From Myxococcales bacterium (GTDB lineage: Bacteria > Myxococcota_A > Polyangia > Palsa-1104), in NCBI GenBank assembly GCA_003170275.1, contig PNAM01000009.1:124001-188000 (forward strand): 64,000 nucleotides of DNA, written 5' to 3'. The translations under genes and the position numbers were made by a program. Under the pieces are notes generated by a model. The model was not told the DNA's origin. It saw only the letters and a list, made by a program, of their open reading frames with translations, and did no database searches. Positions 49,544 through 58,319 of this stretch are shown here, one piece after another. The number at the start of each line of letters is the position of its first letter. Positions within the stretch are counted from its first letter, which is position 1.

Positions 49544-50773
49544 ATGACGCGACCCGTGTACATACTCGGCGGCTACCAGACCGACTTCGCCCGCAACTGG
49601 TCCAAAGAGGGCAAGCACATCTCGGCGCTGATCCGCGAAGCGGTGCTCGGCGGCCTCTCGGCAACCGGCGTCGAGCCGCGCGAGATCGAGGTCGGCCACG
49701 TCGGCAACTTCGCCGCCGAGCTGTACGCGATGCAGGGCCACCTCGGCGCGCTGCTGATCGACGTCGACCCGGCGTTCTCGGGCCTGCCCACCGGCCGCCA
49801 CGAAGCGGCCTGCGCGTCGGGATCGATCGCGCTCAACGCCGCCGCCGCCGAGCTCGAGGCCGGCCGCTACGGTTGCGCGCTGGTGGTCGGCGTCGAGCAG
49901 ATGAAGACGGTCAGCCCGGCGGTCGGCGGCGACTACCTCGGCACCGCCGCGTGGTACGAGCTCGAGGCCAAGGGCGTGGAGTTTCCCTTTCCGAAGCTGT
50001 TCGGCCGGCTCGGCGACGAGTACGACCGCCGCTACGGGCTCAAGGACGAGCACCTCGGGCGCATCTCGGCGATCAACTACGAGAACGCGCGCAAGAACCC
50101 GAAGGCGCAGACCCGCACCTGGTACATGAGCGAGGACCACGCCTGCAAGACGGGGCAGTACAACACGCTGATCGGCGGGCGCATCAAGGTCACCGACTGC
50201 TCGCAGGTCACCGACGGAGCGGTCGCGGTGATCCTGGCCACCGAAGCGTTCGCGACCGCGTGGGCGAAACGCCGCGGGCTCAAGCTCGGCGACGTGCCGC
50301 GCCTGCTCGGCTGGGGGCACCGCACCGCGCCGCTCACCTTCGACGCCAAGGTCGCCGAGAGCCAGGGCCAGCCGTACGTGCTGCCGCACACGCGCCAGGC
50401 GATCCTCGACGCGTACCGCCGGGCGGGCCTCGCGGACTGCTGGGCGCTCGACGGGATCGAGACGCACGATTGCTTCACCACCTCGGAGTACATGGCCATC
50501 GATCACTTCGGGCTCACCGCGCCGGGCGAATCGTGGAAGGCGATCGACGAGGGAGTGATCGCGCCGGGCGGCAAGCTGCCGATCAACCCGTCGGGCGGTC
50601 TCATCGGCTGCGGTCATCCGGTCGGCGCCACCGGCGTGCGCCAGATTCTCGACGCGTACCTGCAGACCACCGGCCAGGCGGGCGGCTATCAGGTCCCCGG
50701 CGCGCGGCGCTTCGCGACCCTCAACATCGGCGGCAGCGGCACCACCAGCTGCGTCTTCATCGTCGGCGTCTAG
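49544..50773 (+). CDS. thiolase (acetyl-CoA acyltransferase, SCP2-like branch)
   Basis: A 409-residue thiolase. The nucleophilic Cys is in [14 protein letters not shown] (about residue 89); [14 protein letters not shown] carries the HDCF form seen in SCP2-like thiolases; the C-terminal catalytic motif [17 protein letters not shown] (His about 358) is complete. It cleaves 3-ketoacyl-CoA with CoA, or runs in reverse for biosynthesis. It is 7 bases downstream of the dehydrogenase gene, and its stop shares a base with the GTG of the next gene. Confidence 0.9.
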   Translation: MTRPVYILGGYQTDFARNWSKEGKHISALIREAVLGGLSATGVEPREIEVGHVGNFAAELYAMQGHLGALLIDVDPAFSGLPTGRHEAACASGSIALNAAAAELEAGRYGCALVVGVEQMKTVSPAVGGDYLGTAAWYELEAKGVEFPFPKLFGRLGDEYDRRYGLKDEHLGRISAINYENARKNPKAQTRTWYMSEDHACKTGQYNTLIGGRIKVTDCSQVTDGAVAVILATEAFATAWAKRRGLKLGDVPRLLGWGHRTAPLTFDAKVAESQGQPYVLPHTRQAILDAYRRAGLADCWALDGIETHDCFTTSEYMAIDHFGLTAPGESWKAIDEGVIAPGGKLPINPSGGLIGCGHPVGATGVRQILDAYLQTTGQAGGYQVPGARRFATLNIGGSGTTSCVFIVGV

Positions 50774-51690
50774 TGAAGCGCGTGCTCGCCCTGTTCCTCC
50801 TCCTTCCTTCGTCCGTGTACGCCGATGCTGCGGTCGCGACGCCGAAGGCGGCTCAGCTGTATGCGACCGTCGCAATCCACGGCACGTTCAGCGGGCGCGG
50901 GCGCTTCGATGTCAACCTGATCAATGGTCCGCCGGGTGGGGGGCCTGGCGCGCCTGCCGGGATTGCGGTGTCGAGCGGCTACCTGGCGGCGCTCAACCGC
51001 GCGCTGCCTGCGGCGGTGGACGATACGATCAAGCAGCACGGCTTTCGGCGTATTTCGGGGGCAATGGGCGGCGAGATGATCCACCTCGTCCGCGAAGCGG
51101 AAGGAGACCGGTACTTCGCGCTCGAGGTGCACGCCTCGCCCGGCAACGGTCTCGGCGGCAACTACGGCGGGCTCGACGTGGTCACGCGGCTGCGCAGCCT
51201 GCAGCGCGACGAAGAGATCCCCAACTTCGGCTTCGCGACCGTCGCGATCGGCGCGGAGAGAGAGGCGCCCCGCCTGCTGCGCGAGGCGCTGGGCACGGCG
51301 CTCGATACGTCGCTGCGCGACTTTCGCGCGGCCGTGCACCGGCCGATCGGCGAGGTCGAGCTGGCGTTCGAGCTGACCGGCCTCGACGCGGCGCAACGCG
51401 CGGCGATCGCCGATCCGATCGCGCCGTGCGTGGCACGAATGGCGGCGCCGGTCGAGGATCAACCGGGCGCTGCGAGCGCCGGGCGGGTCGTGCGCAAGCT
51501 CTCGTTTCGCATCGGCCGCTCGGACTCGACGCAGACCGCGGCCACCTGGCTCGACTGGTACCAGGCGCTCCTGCCGGGCCTGGCGTTCATCGGCAAGGGG
51601 CAAGGCTGCGTCGAGCACACGCCGCTGGCCGGTCGGACCGCGTCAATACGCCGCGAGGGCCGCACGCTGCTGGTCACGTTCGCGCACTAG
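50773..51690 (+). CDS. exported hypothetical protein
   Basis: A 305-residue protein starting with GTG 50773 (first base shared with the thiolase stop). It has a signal peptide (MKRVLALFLLLPSSVYADA) and a mature domain with a Gly-rich patch (NGPPGGGPGAPAG) and mixed alpha/beta pattern (EMIHLVREAEGDRYFALEVH, GFATVAIGAEREAPRLL). Two cysteines (APCVARM, GKGQGCVEH) could pair. Family not recognised. The start overlap implies co-transcription with the fatty-acid genes, but a role in lipid handling is only a guess. Confidence 0.72.
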   Translation: MKRVLALFLLLPSSVYADAAVATPKAAQLYATVAIHGTFSGRGRFDVNLINGPPGGGPGAPAGIAVSSGYLAALNRALPAAVDDTIKQHGFRRISGAMGGEMIHLVREAEGDRYFALEVHASPGNGLGGNYGGLDVVTRLRSLQRDEEIPNFGFATVAIGAEREAPRLLREALGTALDTSLRDFRAAVHRPIGEVELAFELTGLDAAQRAAIADPIAPCVARMAAPVEDQPGAASAGRVVRKLSFRIGRSDSTQTAATWLDWYQALLPGLAFIGKGQGCVEHTPLAGRTASIRREGRTLLVTFAH

Positions 51691-51708
51691 CGCCGGAACG
51701 GTTGGGGG

Positions 51709-51714
51709 TATATT
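51709..51714 (+). promoter_or_regulatory. -10 hexamer TATATT for the PAS hybrid kinase gene
   Basis: TATATT ends six bases before the TTG start at 51721, placing +1 on the start codon (leaderless). No -35 and no Shine-Dalgarno are visible. Confidence 0.45.
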
Positions 51715-51720
51715 GGCGCC

Positions 51721-53547
51721 TTGCCCACCCCGTCCCTGCGCCGGCTGGATGCGGTCTCCGACCAACTGCCCGCGGCGATCTTCGCCGTCCACCTCGACGG
51801 CCGGATCCTCGACGTCAACGCGGCCGCGCTGGGCCACTACGGCTTCGATCGCGAGGAGCTGCTGGCCATGACCGTGCGCGAGCTGCGCGCGCCCGCGAAT
51901 CGGGCCGACTTTCCCGCGCGACTCGCGCAGGTGAGGATCGAGCCGATGCTCTTCGAGACCGTGCACGTGCGCAAGGACGCGCGCGAGTTTCCGTGCGAGG
52001 TGAGCACCCGCCCGATCGAGCGCGACGGCGAGCACTTCCTGGTGGCGATCGTGCGCGATCTCTCCGAGCGCAAGCTGGCGGCCGAGCGCGAGGTGCTGCT
52101 CGGCAAGGTGTTCAACGCCAACCCGGTGGTGATCTCGATCGTCAACCTGCTCGACAACACCTACGTCAACGTCAACCAGAGCTACCTCAACCTGTACGGC
52201 TTTCGCCGCGAGGAGGTGATCGGCAAGACCTTCCTCGACCTCGGCTTCAAGATCGAGCAGGACCAGCTCATGAAGCTGGCCACCGCGGTGATGACCCGCG
52301 ACACCCACGACTTCGAGATCACCATGCGCGTCCCCGACGGGCGCTGGCTCACCGGCCGGCAGTGGCTGGAGTTCCTCGAGCTCGACGGCAAGCCGTGCGT
52401 GGTGAGCTGCGGGCTCGACGTCACCGCGCACAAGCGCATGGAGGAGCAGCTGCGCCAGGCGCAGAAGATGGAGGCGATCGGCCAGCTCGCCGGCGGCGTG
52501 GCGCACGACTTCAACAATATCCTCACCGCGATCCTCGGCAACTCCGAGGTGCTGCTCTCCTCGCTCGACGAGAAGTCGCCGCTGCGGCGCCAGGCGGAGC
52601 AGATCCGCAAGGCCGGCCTGCGCGCCGCTTCGCTCACCGGCCAGCTGCTCGCCTTCAGCCGCAAGCAGGTGCTGCAGCCCAAGGTGCTCGATCTGAACGC
52701 GCTGGTCTCGAACCTGAGCGTCATGCTGCAGCGCCTGATCGGCGAGGACGTGGAGCTGCTGGTCGAGTTCGAGCCGCAGCTCGGCAGCGTGCGCGCCGAT
52801 CCGGGCCAGCTCGAGCAGGTGGTGCTCAACCTGGTGGTCAACGCGCGCGACGCCATGCCCAACGGCGGGCAGCTCTCGCTACGCACCGCGAATGTGCCCG
52901 GCCGCGTGCTGCTCGAGGTCGCCGACACCGGCCGCGGCATGGACGCCGAGACGCAGGCGCGTGTGTTCGAGCCGTTCTTCACCACCAAGCGGCCCGGCAA
53001 GGGCACCGGCCTCGGGCTCTCGACCGTCTACGGCATCGTCACCCAGTCGGGCGGGCAGGTGGAGGTGGAGAGCGCGCCCGGCCAGGGCAGCCGCTTCCGC
53101 ATCTACCTGCCGCAGGTCGCAGAGCGGGCCGCGCCCGGCGAGAGCCGGCCGACGCTCTTGCCGCACCCGCAAGGCCGCGAGCGAATCCTCTTGTGCGAGG
53201 ACGACGCGCAGGTGCGCGACTTCGTCCGCCAGGTGCTCGCGTCGCTCGGCTACGACGTGCACACCGCGGCCGACGGCGAGGAAGCGCTGCGCCTGGCCGG
53301 CGAGCGCGCGCACGGGGTCCACCTTTTGGTCACCGATGTGATCATGCCCAAGATGAACGGGCGCGAGCTCGCCGAGCGGCTCACCGCGCTCAGGCCGGAG
53401 GTGCGGGTGTTGTTCATCTCCGGCTATCCGGGCGACGCGCTGTCGCCGTCAGGGTCGAGCGCGCCCGCGGAGCTCCCGTTGCAGAAACCGTTCTCGATCT
53501 CCGAGCTCGCGCATCGCGTGCGCGCGATCCTCGACGGCCGGCGTTGA
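51721..53547 (+). CDS. PAS-PAS-histidine kinase-receiver hybrid sensor
   Basis: A 608-residue soluble protein with two PAS domains (about 10-120, LPAAIFAVHLDGRILDVNAA; about 130-245, NLLDNTYVNVNQSYLNLYGF), a HisKA with H-box LAGGVAHDFNNILTAIL (His about 261), a HATPase ([34 protein letters not shown]) and a C-terminal receiver (ILLCEDDAQVRDF, phospho-Asp in LLVTDVIMPKMNG, Lys in LPLQKPFSISEL). It is a cytosolic sensor, probably for a redox state or ligand bound by PAS, acting through a phosphotransfer partner not in the window. The start is TTG, apparently leaderless. Confidence 0.9.
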   Translation: MPTPSLRRLDAVSDQLPAAIFAVHLDGRILDVNAAALGHYGFDREELLAMTVRELRAPANRADFPARLAQVRIEPMLFETVHVRKDAREFPCEVSTRPIERDGEHFLVAIVRDLSERKLAAEREVLLGKVFNANPVVISIVNLLDNTYVNVNQSYLNLYGFRREEVIGKTFLDLGFKIEQDQLMKLATAVMTRDTHDFEITMRVPDGRWLTGRQWLEFLELDGKPCVVSCGLDVTAHKRMEEQLRQAQKMEAIGQLAGGVAHDFNNILTAILGNSEVLLSSLDEKSPLRRQAEQIRKAGLRAASLTGQLLAFSRKQVLQPKVLDLNALVSNLSVMLQRLIGEDVELLVEFEPQLGSVRADPGQLEQVVLNLVVNARDAMPNGGQLSLRTANVPGRVLLEVADTGRGMDAETQARVFEPFFTTKRPGKGTGLGLSTVYGIVTQSGGQVEVESAPGQGSRFRIYLPQVAERAAPGESRPTLLPHPQGRERILLCEDDAQVRDFVRQVLASLGYDVHTAADGEEALRLAGERAHGVHLLVTDVIMPKMNGRELAERLTALRPEVRVLFISGYPGDALSPSGSSAPAELPLQKPFSISELAHRVRAILDGRR

Positions 53548-53560
53548 CAGACGCGGACTC

Positions 53561-54319
53561 ATGCGGCTTTTGATCGCGCTCGCGTTCGCCTTCCTTGGCG
53601 CCGGCTGCCGCACGCGCCTGTACGACGGCCTCGATGGCGATGGCGGCGCCGCGCCGGCCGAGTGCACGACGCACCGCCGCGCCCCGCTTCCGCTCGACAG
53701 CCTGGCGCTCGCGGACGACGTCGCGCCCACCTCGGTGCAGACCTTGCGGGTGCGCGCGGACGTGACGTTGCGCGCGTCTTGCGATCAACTCGCCGGCGTC
53801 ACGGTGGTTCGCCAACTGGGCAACGCCACCGACAGCGTGCGCGTCACGATCGAGCTGTGGCGCGACCTGCGCGCCGCCTGCGGCCAGGACGCCACGCTCG
53901 CCTACCTCGTCGCGCTGCCGTCGCCGCAGAACCTGGCGGTGATCGTGCAAGACGGCGCCCCGGGCGGCACCGCACAGCTCCTAGTGAACCCCGCGCAGGT
54001 GCAGATGCCGGCCGACTGCACCATCGCGGGCGGGAACACCTGCGAGGGAGACTGCCAGTGCGCGACCGGCGCGGGCTGCATCCCGCCTGGCTTCTGCGCG
54101 ATCACCTGCAACCGCGACAGCGACTGCCGCGATCCGCTGCGGCCCGTCTGCGTGCCGCCGATCGACACCCAGCAGAGCGGCTTCTGCGCGAGCAGCCCCG
54201 GCGCGGCCACCACGCCCCCGCCCGCGCCGTCGAGCGGCAAGAGCTGCGCGTGCGATTCGGACTGCGTCCGCGGCGAGGTGTGCGACGCCGATGCGCGGCG
54301 CTGCGCGGCGACGATCTAG
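53561..54319 (+). CDS. Cys-rich lipoprotein
   Basis: A 252-residue lipoprotein (MRLLIALAFAFLGAGC). A beta-rich domain (about 40-150) is followed by a Cys-rich module (NTCEGDCQCATGAGCIPPGF, ITCNRDSDCRDPLRPVC), a Thr/Pro linker and a final CDSDCVRGEVCDADARRC unit. These short disulfide-stabilised units are typical of myxobacterial surface lipoproteins. Function unknown. It starts 13 bases after the kinase gene and is convergent with the FKBP gene (4-base overlap of stops). Confidence 0.78.
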   Translation: MRLLIALAFAFLGAGCRTRLYDGLDGDGGAAPAECTTHRRAPLPLDSLALADDVAPTSVQTLRVRADVTLRASCDQLAGVTVVRQLGNATDSVRVTIELWRDLRAACGQDATLAYLVALPSPQNLAVIVQDGAPGGTAQLLVNPAQVQMPADCTIAGGNTCEGDCQCATGAGCIPPGFCAITCNRDSDCRDPLRPVCVPPIDTQQSGFCASSPGAATTPPPAPSSGKSCACDSDCVRGEVCDADARRCAATI

Positions 54320-54849
54320 GTTTCGCCGTCGTCGAAGATCTGGATCTGCTTGGAGTCGACGATCTGGATCGAAGCGGAGTCGATGCCCAGCGCGAGCGCC
54401 GGCAGCGGCGGCGGGATCGGCCGCGGGCGCGGGACGATGATCTCCAGGACCTTGACGCGATATTCGAGATCCGCGTCGGCGAGCGGATGCAGAAAGCGCA
54501 CGCGCACCAGCGCGTCGAGCGGCTCGACGATGCGGAAGCGCACGCGCTGATCGTCGGGCCCGAGCGCCTCGAACACGCTCCCCGGCGTCAGCTCCGCGCC
54601 CTCGGGAAACTCGCCGACGGCGATCTCCTTGACCGGTAGCAGCGCTTCGTTGCCGAACGCGTCCGCCGCGTCGATCTCACCCGACGCCTCCTCGCCCACC
54701 GCCAGCGTCGCGATGCGCTCCTCGAGCGCCGGCAAGAGGCGCCGTTGTCCGAGCGTGAACTCGAGCGGACCGCGCTCCGCCGAAGACTCCACCACCGGCC
54801 CGCCCTTCACCTTGATCTCGTACTCGAGTCGAATCATTGGAGATGCCAT
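54316..54849 (-). CDS. FKBP/SlyD-like peptidyl-prolyl isomerase
   Basis: A 177-residue cytosolic protein with a SlyD-type FKBP domain: IRLEYEIKVKGGPVVESS, GPLEFTLGQRRLLPALEERI and VGEEASGEIDAADAFG match the family's strand order, with an insert-in-flap (about 70-125). It lacks the His-rich metal tail of E. coli SlyD and instead has a Pro-rich C-terminus (PRPRPIPPPLPALAL). It may act as a chaperone or isomerase. Start MASPMIRLEY at 54849; the longer ORF of the track is rejected for lack of coding character upstream. The 110 bases upstream hold an imperfect sigma-54-like element. Confidence 0.8.
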   Translation of the reverse strand: MASPMIRLEYEIKVKGGPVVESSAERGPLEFTLGQRRLLPALEERIATLAVGEEASGEIDAADAFGNEALLPVKEIAVGEFPEGAELTPGSVFEALGPDDQRVRFRIVEPLDALVRVRFLHPLADADLEYRVKVLEIIVPRPRPIPPPLPALALGIDSASIQIVDSKQIQIFDDGET

Positions 54850-54959
54850 GTCGCCGGGTTTTTCAATAACGGTGCCAGCTTGGGCTTGTATATTTCTAGG
54901 CGGTTGAGCCGGTGTGCGTGGGACCAACCGCCCCGATTCGATGCGAAATTCCCCAGGCG

Positions 54960-55370
54960 TCAGGCGGCGCGGATGTGGGTGCAGCCGGGCCGGACTTCCT
55001 TCACCGGCTCGGCCGAGAGCGCGATCGAGGAGACCGACTTGAGGCTCGCGCACTCGTCGAGCGCGGGGACCAGCACGCGCAACGGACCGCCGAGCTCCGC
55101 CGGCAGCGGATCGGCGCCGCTGCGATAGAGGAGCACCACCTCGTCGATGGTGGCGATGGGGAGGCTCTTGGAGCAGCCGTCGGCCGCGACGATGGTGACG
55201 TAGGCGGCGTCCGCCGGCAGATCGATCGCGTCGAGCAGCGCGCCGAGCCGCACGCCGCCCGCCTCCGAGCCGCGGAACACGACCACCTGGCCCGGCAGCG
55301 CCGCGAGCTCCGCGAACGAGAGCTCGCGCAGCTTCACCCCACCCTCCGCTTCGACCCGCAGCAGGCACAT
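54960..55370 (-). CDS. small sulfite-oxidase-type (Oxidored_molyb-like) domain protein
   Basis: A 136-residue protein whose core (GVRLGALLDAIDLPADAAYV, VTIVAADGCSKSLPIATIDE, LYRSGADPLPAELGGPLRVLVP) follows the later part of the oxidoreductase molybdopterin-binding domain. It is much shorter than sulfite oxidase or YedY and has no twin-arginine signal, so it probably does not carry a complete active site. Start ATG 55370 (MCLLRVEAEGG). It is divergent from the TetR gene over about 200 bases. Role unknown. Confidence 0.68.
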   Translation of the reverse strand: MCLLRVEAEGGVKLRELSFAELAALPGQVVVFRGSEAGGVRLGALLDAIDLPADAAYVTIVAADGCSKSLPIATIDEVVLLYRSGADPLPAELGGPLRVLVPALDECASLKSVSSIALSAEPVKEVRPGCTHIRAA

Positions 55371-55532
55371 CTCGCTACCTCCGCGACTGCATCCTTGCGA
55401 GGAGCGTGCCGCACGCAACTCCGCGATGCGACTCGCGCGATCCGTATGCAAACGGAGGTCTCGGGACCGCAGCTGGGGTGCGGAACGACCGGGGCGCATG
55501 TGCGCAGCGGCCCTTCCTTTGCTCGAATTCGC

Positions 55533-55562
55533 TTGACCCGAATACATCAATCGTTTAATTAA
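55533..55562 (+). promoter_or_regulatory. promoter and palindrome upstream of tetR
   Basis: -35 TTGACC (55533-55538), 15-base spacer, -10 TTTAAT (55554-55559), overlapping the 8-bp palindrome TTAATTAA (55555-55562), which could be the TetR operator. The GTG start is at 55569. The rest of the 198-base gap (55371-55532) shows nothing I can name. Confidence 0.5.
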
Positions 55563-55568
55563 TTCTAC

Positions 55569-56183
55569 GTGGCCCGCCCGGTGAACGCGAATGCCGACGA
55601 GACGCGCGGGCGCATCCTGCACGCGGCGATCGGGCTGTTCGCGGGCCACGGCTTCCACGGCGCCTCGACCCGCGAGTTGGCGGCGCTGGCCAACGTCAAC
55701 GTCGCCACCATCAGCTACTACTTCGGCGGCAAGCAGGGCTTGTACGAAGCCACCGTCGACGAGGTCTATCGCCGGCTCGCCGATCGCACCCAGGCCGCGC
55801 TGGCCAGCGCATCGCTGAACGACGTCGGCGCGCTGATCGGCGGCCTCTACGCCGCGGCGCGCTCGGAGCGCGACGGCGTGCGCGTGCTGGTGCGCGAGGT
55901 GCTCGACCACGGCCGCCTCACCCCGCACACCGAGGCCAAGCACTTTCTGCCCGGCGTCGGCAAGCTGAGCGAGCTGGCGGCCGGCGCGCTCGGCTGCAGC
56001 CCGGCGCACGCGCTCACCGGCATCGTCGCGCTCGGCTATCTGCTCAGCCGCTACGTGATCCAGGACGACGCCTCGCTCAAGGCCGCGCTCGGCGCGCGCA
56101 CCGCCAAGGAAGCGCACCAGCGCGTGGTCGCTACGCTGGTCGCCACCGCGCGCGCGCTGCTCTCCCCGTCGAAAAAGGACTGA
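55569..56183 (+). CDS. TetR/AcrR-family regulator
   Basis: A 204-residue regulator with an N-terminal TetR HTH (RGRILHAAIGLFAGHGFHGAST, RELAALANVNVATISYYFGGK) and a helical ligand-binding C-terminal half of the DUF1956/CerR-like length. GTG start at 55569, only seven bases after the likely -10. It lies directly upstream of the phytanoyl-CoA dioxygenase gene (2-base gap), which it probably controls together with itself. Confidence 0.88.
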   Translation: MARPVNANADETRGRILHAAIGLFAGHGFHGASTRELAALANVNVATISYYFGGKQGLYEATVDEVYRRLADRTQAALASASLNDVGALIGGLYAAARSERDGVRVLVREVLDHGRLTPHTEAKHFLPGVGKLSELAAGALGCSPAHALTGIVALGYLLSRYVIQDDASLKAALGARTAKEAHQRVVATLVATARALLSPSKKD

Positions 56184-56185
56184 CC

Positions 56186-56998
56186 ATGATCTTGCAACCC
56201 CCGCCGACCCGCTTCGTCTTGCGTGGCGCGCTCGATGCCGAGCAGCGCGACTTCCTCGACACCTTCGGCTTCCTGCACTTCCGCGGCTTCGCGTCGCCAG
56301 CGGAGGTCGAGGAGATCCGCGCCTCGCTGCGAGCGATCGAGGCCGACTGGACCCAATCCGGGCGGCAATACGTCAACGGGATTCCGATTCGCTACGGCAC
56401 CGGCGAAGACGGCGCGAAGCTCGTCAACCGCTTCGCGTTCACGTCGCTGTTCTCGCCGCGGCTGCGCGAGTTCCTGGCCGAGCCGCGCTGGGAAGCGGTG
56501 CGGCTGGCGTGCGGCGAGCAGTTCCGGCTCGGCGATCGCGAAAAAGACGGCGTGGTGGTCAACCAGTTCATCAACGTGCCTGGCTCGCGCTACAAGCGCC
56601 TGGGCTGGCACGTGGACTCGCTGCGCGATCTGTTCTACGGCCGGCTGCCGCAGCCGATGCTCAACGTCGGCTTGTATCTGGACGACTCGCACCGCGACAA
56701 GGGCGCGCTGCGCATCCTGCCCGGCTCGCACCGGCAGGGACTTTTCAAGATGCTGTTCGGCAAGTGGCACTTCATCGATCATCGCGACGATCCGCGCGAG
56801 ACCATCCTCGAGGCAGACGCCGGCGATCTGACGCTGCACGACGGGCGCGCGTGGCACCGCGTCGGCCGCGCGCTGCTCACCGGCCAGGCCAGCTTGCGGC
56901 GCACCATGTACGTGCCGTTCCTCACCGGGCCGTACGAGCCCAAGAGCGAGACCAGCCCGGTGCCGTTCTATCATCGCTTCGGCAAGGTGCTGGGCTAG
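56186..56998 (+). CDS. phytanoyl-CoA dioxygenase (PhyH) family protein
   Basis: A 270-residue Fe(II)/2-oxoglutarate-dependent oxygenase. HxD is in LGWHVDSLRD (about 141-143), the distal His in HDGRAWHRVGRALL (about 223), and the 2OG-binding Arg is probably in SLRRTMYVPF. The family hydroxylates acyl-CoAs, ectoine-like compounds or antibiotics; the substrate here is unknown. It is co-transcribed with tetR (2-base gap). The FadL-like porin gene starts immediately after, which would suit uptake or modification of a hydrophobic compound. Confidence 0.87.
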   Translation: MILQPPPTRFVLRGALDAEQRDFLDTFGFLHFRGFASPAEVEEIRASLRAIEADWTQSGRQYVNGIPIRYGTGEDGAKLVNRFAFTSLFSPRLREFLAEPRWEAVRLACGEQFRLGDREKDGVVVNQFINVPGSRYKRLGWHVDSLRDLFYGRLPQPMLNVGLYLDDSHRDKGALRILPGSHRQGLFKMLFGKWHFIDHRDDPRETILEADAGDLTLHDGRAWHRVGRALLTGQASLRRTMYVPFLTGPYEPKSETSPVPFYHRFGKVLG

Positions 56999-56999
56999 C

Positions 57000-58319
57000 G
57001 TGCGCTGGACGCGTTGGGCGCTGTGCCTCGGTTGGCTGGTCGCGCAGGCCGGGATCGCGCGCGCCAGCCCACTGTCGATCGGGCGCTTCGGCGGGCTGCG
57101 CGGCGATCCGATGTACGAGGGCGCGTTCGCGTTGTATTGGGATCCGGCCGCGCTGGCCGGGCCCGGTTGGGACGTCGCGCTCGACGGGCAGCTCCTGTCA
57201 CGCCAGGCGACCTACGACCGCGACGCGGCGCTCAACAACATTCCGGACGATCAGAAGGCCGCCAACGCGGGGCTCGCGCACGTGGCGACCACCGGCTTTG
57301 CGCCCGGGCTGGCCGCGCGCTGGGGCAAGAGCGTCAAGTACGTCGACATCGGCGTCGGCCTCGGCGCGTTCGTCGACACCGGCGGCGCGGCGACCTGGGA
57401 CAAGAACCTGAGCGCGCCCGCCGAATTTCCCGGCGCGGTCGATGGGCCGCAGCGCTGGGCATCGATCAGCGCGAACCTGCTGGTGGTCGATCTGTCGGTC
57501 GGGTTCGCGGTGCGCCACCGTCGCAGCGGGCTGTCGCTGGGGGTCGCGCCGCTCTTGGCGGTCGGCACCTTTTCGACGACGCGCGCGCGCAACATCGATC
57601 GCAGCGAGGACCTGGTCGACTCGGCCGGCAATCTCAAAGAAGGCCGCGCGTATTTCGAGGGCAGCGGCGTGGGCTACGGCGTGGTGGTCGGCGCACGCTG
57701 GGACATCGGGCCACGCTGGGCGATTGCCGCTACCTACCAGCGCGGCGCGCGGCTGATGCTCACCGGCGATCTGCAGGTCGCGTTCGGCACGCAGGCGCCC
57801 TCCTCGCAGCACGCGGTGTTGCGCCTGCCGATCGCCGACACGGTGCGCCTGGGCGCGTCGCTGCGGGTGACCCGCCGGCTCACGCTGCGCCCCTCGCTCG
57901 AGTTCGCGCTGTGGTCGCAGCTCAAGCGCCACGTGTTCGCCGCCGCCTCCGACGGCACGCCGCTGTTGGTCATCGATCGTGAGTTCAGCGACACGGTCGC
58001 GGGGCGACTGCGCGCCGACGTGCGGCTCGGCGATCGCTGGAAGCTGATGTTCGGCATCGGCGCGGAGAAGGGCCCCACGCCGACGCGCACCATGGAGCCC
58101 GGCTTCGGCGAGGGCAACAGCCTCGAGGCGGGCGCGGGCGCGATGGTCGCGCTCAGCCACCACGTCGATCTGTCGGCCACGTTCTTCTTCCACTACTTCA
58201 TTCCGCTCACGGTCACCGACAGCATCCAGCAGCCGCCCACCAACGGCACCTACACCGACCAGCGCCAGTACGTGGTCGTCAGCCTGGAGGTCCACGGATG
58301 GCAAGCGTCGCTTCGTTGA
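57000..58319 (+). CDS. FadL/OmpP1-like outer-membrane protein
   Basis: A 439-residue exported protein (MRWTRWALCLGWLVAQAGIARA) with a beta-barrel pattern of alternating amphipathic strands and a C-terminal aromatic/hydrophobic strand (QYVVVSLEVHGWQASLR). The N-terminal SPLSIGRFGGLRGDPMYEGAFALYWDPAALA resembles the FadL/TodX N-terminal plug region (the G-A-x-x-x-x-NPA signature becomes YWDPAALA). It is probably a channel for hydrophobic molecules. GTG start one base after the PhyH stop; its 3' end overlaps the following lipoprotein gene by 22 bases. Confidence 0.8.
   Translation: MRWTRWALCLGWLVAQAGIARASPLSIGRFGGLRGDPMYEGAFALYWDPAALAGPGWDVALDGQLLSRQATYDRDAALNNIPDDQKAANAGLAHVATTGFAPGLAARWGKSVKYVDIGVGLGAFVDTGGAATWDKNLSAPAEFPGAVDGPQRWASISANLLVVDLSVGFAVRHRRSGLSLGVAPLLAVGTFSTTRARNIDRSEDLVDSAGNLKEGRAYFEGSGVGYGVVVGARWDIGPRWAIAATYQRGARLMLTGDLQVAFGTQAPSSQHAVLRLPIADTVRLGASLRVTRRLTLRPSLEFALWSQLKRHVFAAASDGTPLLVIDREFSDTVAGRLRADVRLGDRWKLMFGIGAEKGPTPTRTMEPGFGEGNSLEAGAGAMVALSHHVDLSATFFFHYFIPLTVTDSIQQPPTNGTYTDQRQYVVVSLEVHGWQASLR

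Noticed and set aside
54862-54877. Sigma-54-like element TGGCACcgttaTTGA on the minus strand upstream of the FKBP gene
   Set aside because: Spacing is right but the essential GC at -12 reads GA, and no activator context supports it.
54960-55370. Complete sulfite oxidase/YedY-type molybdoenzyme
   Set aside because: Far too short and lacking a twin-arginine signal; only part of the domain is recognisable.
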